38,625 nt of DNA, from the IMG/VR virus record IMGVR_UViG_3300046006_000631, positions 1-38,625 of that record; one strand, given 5' to 3'. Of this stretch, positions 1 through 7,253 are shown in pieces (position 1 is the stretch's first letter; every line of letters starts with the position of its first letter). The stretch comes from a virus. The notes beneath the pieces were generated by a model. The model was given only the letters and a program-made list of their open reading frames with translations. It was not told the origin of the DNA and ran no database searches. A program made the position numbers and the translations under genes.

Positions 1-126
1 TTAGCCCCAGAGACGGACGGCAGTGATAGGACGGATAGCTGCGAAGCCATACAGAACGTCAATACGGCAGGGGAGGCGGTCGTTGTTGATGTCGTACTGA
101 CGCACGATACGCAACGAAATACCGTT
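1..126. repeat. Direct terminal repeat, left copy (circle closure)
   Basis: Bases 1-126 are identical to 38499-38624. The next base differs (A at 127, G at 38625). The repeat lies in the 3' end of the coat gene. A length near 127 is what a k-mer assembler leaves when a contig closes on itself, so this is more likely circle closure or circular permutation than a biological terminal repeat. Confidence 0.93.
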
Positions 127-1203
127 ATGGACTTGGCGTGAAGCCATATCCACGCCCTGTGGCAACAACAAGTCAGCCGTAGCAAACGAAATCGCATCTT
201 TGTGATAGATCAAGTTTTGCGGGTAGCCAACAGTCGCTGAACCAAACATCGTCACAACAGCACCAGCTTGTGGGAATGTAAGCACAGTAGCCAATGCGTT
301 TCCAGCAGTGTACAGAGCAGGACTGATGCTCAGTGTGGCTGAGGAAGAACCAGTTGCCGCAGCAGTCACGGTGAACTGTTGGAGGCTACCTGTCGATTGA
401 CGTGTCTGTGGGTTAACAGCGAACACACCAGCGATGGTGAAGATGTCGCCCACGTTCCATGTCTTGCTTGAACCAGTGAAACTGATTGCGAGTGTTGACT
501 GACCTTCAGTTGCGACAGTTGTAGTCACAGTGATGGCAGTACCCCAATCGCCGTTTGTGTGGTTGCTAATTGACTGAGACATATTGATCTCGTCTAGACC
601 CAAAATGCCTTCACCCATCATGCCGTTCTTGAACTGGCGGCTGATAGTGCCGGTTGGGTTAAAGAGACCCTTCATGCCTTCAACCAGACCGGCGTTGGCA
701 GCAGGGTTAACCGTTGCGTAGCGCTGATCCATTGGGGTGGCAAATTCGTTGAGCTTCTGGTTAGCTTGCAACAGAACCAAGGAAGTCGCAGGCGTAGTGC
801 CTGGTGTGCCGACTGCGTTAGCAATGCCTTTGTACGAAGTCGCAACGTCGGCGTCAACCGAAGATGCCAACTGCGAAACGCGAGGCTTCAAGACACGCTC
901 TGCGAAGTCATCCAACTGCATTGTCAGTTCGGCAGAGGTGAAGTTAACACCAATGTGCTTCTGGCTGGAGACTGTCAGCGTTGTGAACTGTTCGTTGTCG
1001 GCCTGAACTTGCAGGGCGGCACCGTCAGTCACCAGCGCACGATCGGGCAGGCGGATACGGAGAGTTGAACCAATCTTGGCGCCTTCAACAGCGAAGGAGT
1101 CGTCATATTGGCGGTTGACGTTACGTGTGAGCACAAGATTGTTCTCAAGGATTTCAAGAGACTTTCGTGTGATCATGTCAATGGTAAGAAGGCTATTAGC
1201 CAT
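1..1203 (-). CDS. Major capsid (coat) protein, P22 gp5-like
   Basis: This 400-residue protein forms the icosahedral head shell. The N-terminus (MANSLLTIDMITRKSLEILE) and the overall layout follow the P22 coat family (P22 gp5 has 430 residues). It has an HK97-type fold with an inserted beta-rich domain, here roughly residues 205-290, containing GDIFTIAGVFAVNPQTRQ, a stretch typical of that insertion domain. It ends PITAVRLWG. The start at 1203 has a good ribosome site (AGGAAATTATC before ATG). Scaffold lies 20 bases upstream, as expected for a procapsid pair. A hairpin follows across the circle junction. The family call is strong; the insertion-domain boundaries are estimated. Confidence 0.93.
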   Translation of the reverse strand: MANSLLTIDMITRKSLEILENNLVLTRNVNRQYDDSFAVEGAKIGSTLRIRLPDRALVTDGAALQVQADNEQFTTLTVSSQKHIGVNFTSAELTMQLDDFAERVLKPRVSQLASSVDADVATSYKGIANAVGTPGTTPATSLVLLQANQKLNEFATPMDQRYATVNPAANAGLVEGMKGLFNPTGTISRQFKNGMMGEGILGLDEINMSQSISNHTNGDWGTAITVTTTVATEGQSTLAISFTGSSKTWNVGDIFTIAGVFAVNPQTRQSTGSLQQFTVTAAATGSSSATLSISPALYTAGNALATVLTFPQAGAVVTMFGSATVGYPQNLIYHKDAISFATADLLLPQGVDMASRQVHNGISLRIVRQYDINNDRLPCRIDVLYGFAAIRPITAVRLWG

Positions 1204-1223
1204 GATAATTTCCTAAAAGTAAG

Positions 1224-1997
1224 TTAGCGGTTGCGTAGCGCTTCCTGCTTTTTAACCTGACGTTGCCGTTCAGCTTCGATCCAATCTGAGGTGCTCATTG
1301 TTTTAATTGAGCGTGGGTCAGTCGTATCGTATGCGGGCGAACCCGAGCTTCTGGCAGTGAGAGGACTAATAGGCGTTGGCGCGTTAGATGTTTTCTTAAC
1401 TGGCGGATCAGAGGCTAATTTAGCTTCCAACTTACCAATTTCCTTAGCCTGCAAGATTGGCGATAGGCGGGCGATGCGTTCAGCTTCTTTCGGATTAGCG
1501 CCTAAGTGGTAAGCCACTTCGGGACCAATATCAGATGATTGAATCGACTGAGCCATCACATCAGTGATTGGAAGGTTTGGGTTATAGGCGACTTGTTCAA
1601 AGTCGTCATACTTCTCCCGTGCCTTTTCCTCTCTGTCGTGATACGACTCTAGGAGTTCCGTCCTTTGCTTATTCTGCTCTCGTTGTGCCAAAAGTTGTTC
1701 GGCTCTTTGCGTTGCAAGTGCATCTACATACGCATCGGTCGATTCAAACTGTTCTGGCGCTACGGGAGTAGCTGGCTGCACAGGTGGTTGCGCTCTTTGA
1801 GCCTGCTCTCTTTCCCACTTACGTTGCTCTCTTGCGAGCCGTTTTCCAATGGCTGCGTCCAGTTCTTCCTGACTAAAGGATTTGGCTGGCTGCTGGTCTT
1901 GGTCTACTTCCGGCGTTTGAACTTCAGATACTGGGGCTACCGTAGCTTCCAGTTCCGGCGCGGGATTTACTTCCGCTTGGCTTACTTCTTCTGACAT
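1224..1997 (-). CDS. Scaffolding protein
   Basis: The 257-residue product is highly charged and low in hydrophobic core, as scaffolds are. An acidic, proline-rich N-terminal tail is followed by FSQEELDAAIGKRLAREQRK, then long Gln/Glu/Arg-rich helices (about residues 60-140), and a basic C-terminal helix (about 238-257, ending QVKKQEALRNR). In P22 the basic C-terminal helix-turn-helix binds coat protein, and the same is inferred here. It sits directly upstream of the coat gene in the late operon. It should occupy the procapsid interior and leave before or during packaging. No protease gene was seen nearby, so recycling rather than cleavage is likely. Confidence 0.85.
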   Translation of the reverse strand: MSEEVSQAEVNPAPELEATVAPVSEVQTPEVDQDQQPAKSFSQEELDAAIGKRLAREQRKWEREQAQRAQPPVQPATPVAPEQFESTDAYVDALATQRAEQLLAQREQNKQRTELLESYHDREEKAREKYDDFEQVAYNPNLPITDVMAQSIQSSDIGPEVAYHLGANPKEAERIARLSPILQAKEIGKLEAKLASDPPVKKTSNAPTPISPLTARSSGSPAYDTTDPRSIKTMSTSDWIEAERQRQVKKQEALRNR

Positions 1998-2016
1998 TTT
2001 TGTTTCCTAAGAAACC

Positions 2017-2032
2017 CTGGTGGGCGCACCAG
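2017..2032 (-). other. Intercistronic hairpin upstream of scaffold
   Basis: CTGGTG and CACCAG form a perfect 6-bp stem with a 4-base loop in the 59-base gap between the tail-fibre gene and scaffold. There is no clear T-run on the minus strand, so it may be a weak attenuator or an RNA-stability element rather than a full terminator. Confidence 0.4.
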
Positions 2033-2056
2033 TACGGTTAATATACAATATTTTAC

Positions 2057-3670
2057 TTAGTTTGTGCTTTTTAATGCAGCTACATCAGCCTGTAATTGAA
2101 CAATCATTGCTTGTTGCTCTTGAATTGCTGCCGTTAAAGTAGCAACTAGGAATGATGTATCTACGCCTTGAGGACGAATATTGCCATTTTCATCAACGGC
2201 ATCTTTTGTTCCTGTTACGCAATCAGGCACAACCTCTTGCAACTCATGGGCGATAAAACCTTGTCCTGCCACGCCATCCACTTTCCATGTGTAGGTAACG
2301 GGCTTGAGGGCTGCTACTTTAGCAAGCGCCCCTATCATGGGCAATACGTTTTCTTTTAAGCGATAATCCGAAGTCGTGTTGTATGAAACCGTTGATGTAG
2401 TCTGGGTAATAGTGCCGCTTACGCCATCAGCAATATTTAAAAATCTAATTGCGTTGTAGGTAAATACTGTTGATTCTGCTTTTAAAGTAATTCCGTGACC
2501 AGAATTAGGAACGTAACTTACAGAAACGCTAGACCCTATTCCAGCAATTGGAGTGCTTCTGCTAAGTAATATTCCGTCAGTGCCACTAACACTCATTCGC
2601 TCAATGCCACCGGTAAAAAATGACATTGTATTATTTGCGTCAAGGTACTCAATACGTCCTTTAAAAGCTGTGCCCGATGTTGAAAAATCAATAAGTCCAC
2701 CAGTGACTTCGTTTAAACGAATAAAACTGTACCCACCATCTGTTCCTAAAAGCACTCCATTTCCAGTTGGATTAAAACTGTTAAACGTCCCTTCAACATG
2801 AAGCGGAGCACTGGGCGTAGCGGTACCAATTCCCACGTTACCAGAAGAGTTAATACGCACACGTTCGGTTGGTGTACTAGCACCGTCAGCAGTAGTAGAA
2901 AACACCATGCGTCCAGGCATATCGTTTAGCCCAGGTGTTCCGTCTACTGCTACGTCAATAGTTGCGGCGATTGGATTTAAAGACGTGCCATCTGCACCCG
3001 CCCAATACATTGATCCCAAATTGTCGTTAGCTTGAACCGTTGTAACGCTTCCCGCCGTTGTGCCTCTTGACTTGCCAAATACTATACGTGCGGAATTAGA
3101 ATCATTTCTATTTAAAACAGTAGTAAATGCAGCAAGGTCAGTAGCTTTTAATTCGTTAAAAATTTGAGATGATGTTGTATTTTGAAAACTGTTGCCGACA
3201 CTTCTTGTAGAAGTTGCACCAACAAGTACATTGCCCGAAACAACCGCAGACTCTGCGCTAACCGCACGTCCAGCAGTCAGGTTAGCAACAGAGACTTTAA
3301 CTGTTGATCCACTCTGAACGATAGATAAAATCTCAGAACCCGTTAATGGTGTGGTCGCTGCATCTAAAGCGGAAACAGGAGGTATGGCAAAAATGTTGTC
3401 ATACGTTGCAATGAGTACGTTATTGGCATCATTAAGAACAAACTTATATGATTGGTCTGTAAGCCAAATCTCGCCACCAGGCACACGCCCTGCCGAATCC
3501 AAGATTATCGGATTGGTATGGGCGACGTTACCAGCAATAGTTGTGTAGCTAGTTTGCGGTGTTGTAGTCCCGCCAGCATAGGTAAATAGTTTGCCACCGG
3601 TTAAAGGAACGCCGTTGTTGTCGAAAAACTGGGCAGCAGCGCCGCCTACCGGAGATAAAAAGACAGACAT
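2057..3670 (-). CDS. Tail fibre/spike with C-terminal S74 intramolecular chaperone
   Basis: This 537-residue receptor-binding protein has three parts. Residues 1-95 (FFDNNGVPLTGGKLFTYAGG, then PIILDSAGRVPGGEIWL) resemble the P22/T7-type head-binding domain of short-tail spikes. The middle is a beta-rich shaft, with NVGIGTATPSAPLHVEG typical of fibre repeats. The end (about 430-537) is a peptidase S74 chaperone: SDYRLKENV carries the Ser434/Lys439 pair, spaced as the Ser-Lys dyad of known S74 domains, followed by GFIAHELQEVVP and a C-terminal coiled coil. In the family this domain trimerises the fibre and then cleaves itself off. The gene lies between portal and scaffold, which is unusual for a P22-like order. 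Confidence 0.9.
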   Translation of the reverse strand: MSVFLSPVGGAAAQFFDNNGVPLTGGKLFTYAGGTTTPQTSYTTIAGNVAHTNPIILDSAGRVPGGEIWLTDQSYKFVLNDANNVLIATYDNIFAIPPVSALDAATTPLTGSEILSIVQSGSTVKVSVANLTAGRAVSAESAVVSGNVLVGATSTRSVGNSFQNTTSSQIFNELKATDLAAFTTVLNRNDSNSARIVFGKSRGTTAGSVTTVQANDNLGSMYWAGADGTSLNPIAATIDVAVDGTPGLNDMPGRMVFSTTADGASTPTERVRINSSGNVGIGTATPSAPLHVEGTFNSFNPTGNGVLLGTDGGYSFIRLNEVTGGLIDFSTSGTAFKGRIEYLDANNTMSFFTGGIERMSVSGTDGILLSRSTPIAGIGSSVSVSYVPNSGHGITLKAESTVFTYNAIRFLNIADGVSGTITQTTSTVSYNTTSDYRLKENVLPMIGALAKVAALKPVTYTWKVDGVAGQGFIAHELQEVVPDCVTGTKDAVDENGNIRPQGVDTSFLVATLTAAIQEQQAMIVQLQADVAALKSTN

Positions 3671-3696
3671 AACGTGATTCCTTGTTAAAAACTTAA

Positions 3697-4002
3697 TTAC
3701 ATGTAGTAACTAATGTTTAATGTAGCACCAGCAGCTTGTTCAATAAACTGAATGTTGATCAAGTCACCATCGTATTGCAATGGGATGCCAACAGCTAAAG
3801 TCATACCAATCAAAGCGGTGGGGGCTGTTTTGTCATCACGCCAGCGAACAGCTTGACTTTCAGCAATAATCAGCGCAAAGACAGGTTTGGCGTTTAGACC
3901 ATCTGGTGTTTGAACAGGCACAGTAAGATTAGTTGCGCTGCTTAAAGATGTAATTTGCTGGTAGCCCATACAGGTCGTAACAGCTTTTAGATTTGCTGAC
4001 AT
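3697..4002 (-). CDS. Hypothetical small structural protein
   Basis: A 101-residue beta-rich protein of unknown function. It includes AVRWRDDKTAPTALIGMTL, a pattern I associate with small virion-associated phage proteins, and no signal peptide or membrane segment. It is separated by one base from the end of the 889-residue adhesin gene upstream and by 26 bases from the tail-fibre gene downstream. This places it in the adhesin cassette, where it could be an adaptor or assembly factor. Function is inferred from position only. Confidence 0.6.
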   Translation of the reverse strand: MSANLKAVTTCMGYQQITSLSSATNLTVPVQTPDGLNAKPVFALIIAESQAVRWRDDKTAPTALIGMTLAVGIPLQYDGDLINIQFIEQAAGATLNISYYM

Positions 4003-4003
4003 A

Positions 4004-6673
4004 TTAAAATCTCCGGTATTCAGTAAACGATCTTAAACTAATTGGGTTTTCTTGCCCAGATGCTGGCGGTAAAACATTAAATATCCACCCTGTATTATTG
4101 CCGCTATCTGTTGAATCTAATGCGTACCAAGTGTTTGTTGGTGTAGCGGCGCTGTTAATAATATCTAAATAATTTACAACTACAAGAGACGTTTCTAACA
4201 AAGTAAATTGCGTTCCAGGGGAACTAGAGTTCAGCGTCACTAAATTGCCCGCCGTACCGTTTACGTTAAAATTGCTGAAAGTTGTGGTTGTAGACGCTGG
4301 GAATGTAATCGTAGTGGGCTGCACGGTGTTAGTCATGTTGGCAAAAGTATTCGCACCAGTAATAAAAAGCGTTCCAGCACCGCCCTGATTTAGCGTGTAC
4401 GGGTAAACACCACCGCCACCAGCGAAGGTCTTAGCAGTTGCGAAGTCCATGCTGATCGTGCCTGTGCCACTAAGTGTTAGCCCAGTAGTCGTTACTGTAT
4501 AGCCGCCACCGTTAACCGCAATCTTCCCGTTAGTACCTAGATTTATAGTGCGGGTATTGGAGTTAGAGGAACTAAATATTCCCGTAGTAAATACCTTACC
4601 GTTGACGTTAAGTGCGCCGTTGGTCAGCGTAAATGTGCGGGTAGAACCCATCGTCAGGTTGTCTTGCAACTGGACAGTACCGCCTACTCCGTTTTGAGTA
4701 ACGGGGTTGTCTATTGTTTTTCCTGCTGTAGTAATCTGCTGTGTGCCTGATGTAGCTGCAAATGTAATTATGTTTCCACCAGCAGTTAAAGTCATTCCTG
4801 TGCTTAAAGTATAGTTGCCATAAATAGTTCTAGCAGTACCCCCGATTGTTCCAGCAAAACCTGTGAAATTCACAGACATATACGCATTATTAGTTGACTC
4901 ACTAAGTGTGTATGTACCTGTAGTAAAATTAAAGTTTAAAGCCTGCGCCTCAGTCATTGCAGCAGTTTGTATACTAGTTGCGGTGGCTGAGTTGTTTGAA
5001 ATATTAACGGTTGGCGTACCTGTGCGACTAAAGTTTGTAGATGTAGCGGTAGTCCAAACAGTTCCAGTTCCAGTTGTTGTGATGTTTCCAGTACCAAACG
5101 CTATGACTCTTGTGTTTGTATTGGTCGAGCTAAATGTAAGACAAGTCAATGTCCTGTTGCCGCTAGATAAGTCTAGCGTCCCGCTAGTCAATGTAACCGC
5201 AGCAGAGCAAGTTGTATTCTCTGCTAGCTGTAGCGTTCCGGTTGGGGAGTCTATAGTAATAGGTGGTGTGAACGTAGCGGTATTGGTATCTAAAATCTGT
5301 GTAGTGCCTTGACCGTTAAATACCCAAGCGGCTGTACCAGTCATTGTGACAGCAGAAGATAGCGTTACGTTTTTGTAAATGATTGCTTGAAAAGAACCGC
5401 TGGCAAATGTCATTGGTAGAGTTCTAGTAGAAATATCTAGTTCTCCAAACCAATAGACAGCAAGTGAAACAGAAATTGAAGCGGCTGAGTCAAGACCTGT
5501 GTTTTCAATAATTACTTTGTCTTGCGCTAGTGGAAAGTTATTTGCATCAACAGCACCACCAGACGATAATGCCCAAGCGGTAGCCGTCCAAACACCACCC
5601 GCAGCAAGATTCCAATAAACGTCTTTAGCTGCGGTAAATGTAATGCCGCTGTTACCTAGTCCGTTACCAAGCCGAGTGCCTGTCCATGTGCCAACAGAAC
5701 CAGCAGTTGCAATGTTTCTAAAGTCAACATCCGCTAATGTGGCAAGCGTTCCGTTAAGAGTAATTGTGCGCTGCGTTCCAATGATGTCGGACTGTACCTG
5801 TAGTCTGCGAACAGAAGTATTTGCTGCACCTAGAGTTAGCGTTCCAGATACAGTTTGGTTTGCGCCTAAAGAAAAACCTCTTATCGAAGTAGCACTCCTG
5901 CTTGTTTGGTTTAAATCATTAAATGTATTTGCGCCAGAAATGGTTGTGTTTCCAGCACTAGCACTTGTAAACGATACATTGTAGAAAGTCTGACCGCCAC
6001 CAGCAAATGCTGGACTAGTTCCAGAACAAGTAATCTGTGAAGTATTAGCGTTAAATGTAAGCCCTGCTGTTTGTGAAAAAGTAATAGCGGAAGAATTAGA
6101 TAATGTTACGGTAGAAGAACCTAAGTTAATTACTTGTGTTCCTACTGTAGTAACCCTGAAAATTCCGCCAGTTATATTAAAATTACCAGTATTAAATGTT
6201 CCATTAGCAATTTCTAACGGATTATTGCTACCATAAGTCAACGCCGAACCTAAAGTCCAACCACCACCAACACCATTAAAAACTATGGCAGCACTAGCCA
6301 AAGAAACACCATTAGTTGTAATGGTTTTGCCTGTAGTGGTTGATCTAAAGGTTATTGTCGCATTAGCAATAGCTGACCAAGTAAGCCCCGTTGCTGGCAA
6401 AGTCAATGAACCATGACAGCTAATAGCTGCCGTAGCGCCCAAGGAGAATGTGACATTACCTGATAATGGACCAGCAACCGTCAAGTCCTCACAAACAGCG
6501 TTCGTGCCTACGGTGACTGTATATAGTGTTGCGTTAGACAGCGAATCAAAGATTACATTATCAGCAGACGTAGGGGCAGAAGCACCGCCAGCACCACCAG
6601 AAGTCGCAGACCAGTTTGTAGTTGTGGTTGCATCCCAAGTACCCGCACCGCCTACCCAATAGCGATCAGCCAT
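4004..6673 (-). CDS. Giant repetitive beta-helix adhesin or tail protein
   Basis: An 889-residue protein dominated by Thr, Ser, Gly and Asn in short beta repeats (for example TLTSGTLDLSSGNRTL and TRTINLGTNGKI), as in beta-helical adhesins. It starts with an entry module (residues 4-66: YWVGGAGTWD then SADNVIFDSLSN) that recurs near 352-418 (VYWNLAAGGVW then QDKVIIEN). A second paired module containing AGGG and GANTF appears near 223-255 and again near 755-790. The whole architecture is therefore duplicated. There is no signal peptide, as expected for a virion protein. Its place between portal and tail fibre suggests a host-surface-binding appendage; the receptor cannot be read from the sequence. 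It could instead be a head fibre. Confidence 0.72.
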   Translation of the reverse strand: MADRYWVGGAGTWDATTTTNWSATSGGAGGASAPTSADNVIFDSLSNATLYTVTVGTNAVCEDLTVAGPLSGNVTFSLGATAAISCHGSLTLPATGLTWSAIANATITFRSTTTGKTITTNGVSLASAAIVFNGVGGGWTLGSALTYGSNNPLEIANGTFNTGNFNITGGIFRVTTVGTQVINLGSSTVTLSNSSAITFSQTAGLTFNANTSQITCSGTSPAFAGGGQTFYNVSFTSASAGNTTISGANTFNDLNQTSRSATSIRGFSLGANQTVSGTLTLGAANTSVRRLQVQSDIIGTQRTITLNGTLATLADVDFRNIATAGSVGTWTGTRLGNGLGNSGITFTAAKDVYWNLAAGGVWTATAWALSSGGAVDANNFPLAQDKVIIENTGLDSAASISVSLAVYWFGELDISTRTLPMTFASGSFQAIIYKNVTLSSAVTMTGTAAWVFNGQGTTQILDTNTATFTPPITIDSPTGTLQLAENTTCSAAVTLTSGTLDLSSGNRTLTCLTFSSTNTNTRVIAFGTGNITTTGTGTVWTTATSTNFSRTGTPTVNISNNSATATSIQTAAMTEAQALNFNFTTGTYTLSESTNNAYMSVNFTGFAGTIGGTARTIYGNYTLSTGMTLTAGGNIITFAATSGTQQITTAGKTIDNPVTQNGVGGTVQLQDNLTMGSTRTFTLTNGALNVNGKVFTTGIFSSSNSNTRTINLGTNGKIAVNGGGYTVTTTGLTLSGTGTISMDFATAKTFAGGGGVYPYTLNQGGAGTLFITGANTFANMTNTVQPTTITFPASTTTTFSNFNVNGTAGNLVTLNSSSPGTQFTLLETSLVVVNYLDIINSAATPTNTWYALDSTDSGNNTGWIFNVLPPASGQENPISLRSFTEYRRF

Positions 6674-6675
6674 AA

Positions 6676-6894
6676 TTATTCCTCCGCCGCTGGGTTAACA
6701 ATGTCGTACCAGACATTAAACCGATCAACCTCAATCGTGTTAATTTCTTGGGCAGAAAGAGAGTTGATGTATTCGGGTGTGCCGACAATTGCGTCTTTCA
6801 GCACATAGCCTTCATAAGACGCAACAAAATTAATCGACATTGAGCCGTTAGGATTGGTGATTGGTGGATCACTAACAATATCTGGGATTATCAT
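6676..6894 (-). CDS. Hypothetical protein, 72 residues
   Basis: A small acidic protein (MIIPDIVSDPPITNPNGSMS at the start, NPAAEE at the end) without transmembrane segments or a recognised domain. It overlaps the DUF5856-like gene upstream by 4 bases and ends 2 bases before the giant adhesin gene, so it is translationally linked to both. It may be an adaptor or chaperone for the adhesin, but this is inferred from position alone. Confidence 0.55.
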   Translation of the reverse strand: MIIPDIVSDPPITNPNGSMSINFVASYEGYVLKDAIVGTPEYINSLSAQEINTIEVDRFNVWYDIVNPAAEE

Positions 6895-7253
6895 GCTAAG
6901 AACCTTAGCTTATACAACGTGGATAAATACAACTCAATAATATTATCTATCAATTGTTGCATTGTGGAATCATCTTTGTCGCAGATTTTATAACGATTAG
7001 CTTCAATATCTTCTAATTGACCTTCTAAAAACTCAACTACATTTGTAGTTTTTTTAGCAGAACTCAAGGAAATTGGACCCATCAAGCCACTTCTGCCCTG
7101 ATAGGCTTCAGCAAAGTCATCTGCACGTTCAATGATATTCTCATAAAACTTTTGCAGGGCTTTGTGCTTAGAATAACTGCGAGTATTCAAATGTACAGAA
7201 TGTGCAACATCCCGTGCTAGAAACAACATACCTATAAAATCGCAAGCTTTCAT
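6891..7253 (-). CDS. DUF5856-like helical protein
   Basis: A 120-residue, mostly alpha-helical protein. The N-terminal stretch LARDVAHSVHLNTRSYSKH, followed by ALQKFY and ADDFAEAYQGRSG, matches my recollection of the DUF5856 family of phage proteins, which look like small ferritin/Dps-type helical bundles. The His/Asp/Glu spacing could bind metal, but this is not shown. It overlaps the portal gene (4 bases) and the next small gene (4 bases). Function in phages is unknown. Confidence 0.6.
   Translation of the reverse strand: MKACDFIGMLFLARDVAHSVHLNTRSYSKHKALQKFYENIIERADDFAEAYQGRSGLMGPISLSSAKKTTNVVEFLEGQLEDIEANRYKICDKDDSTMQQLIDNIIELYLSTLYKLRFLA

Noticed and set aside
4863-5312. A 149-codon plus-strand frame opposite the giant adhesin
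   Set aside because: Low-complexity Val/Pro/Thr antisense of the repeat-rich adhesin, with no start signal or coupling.
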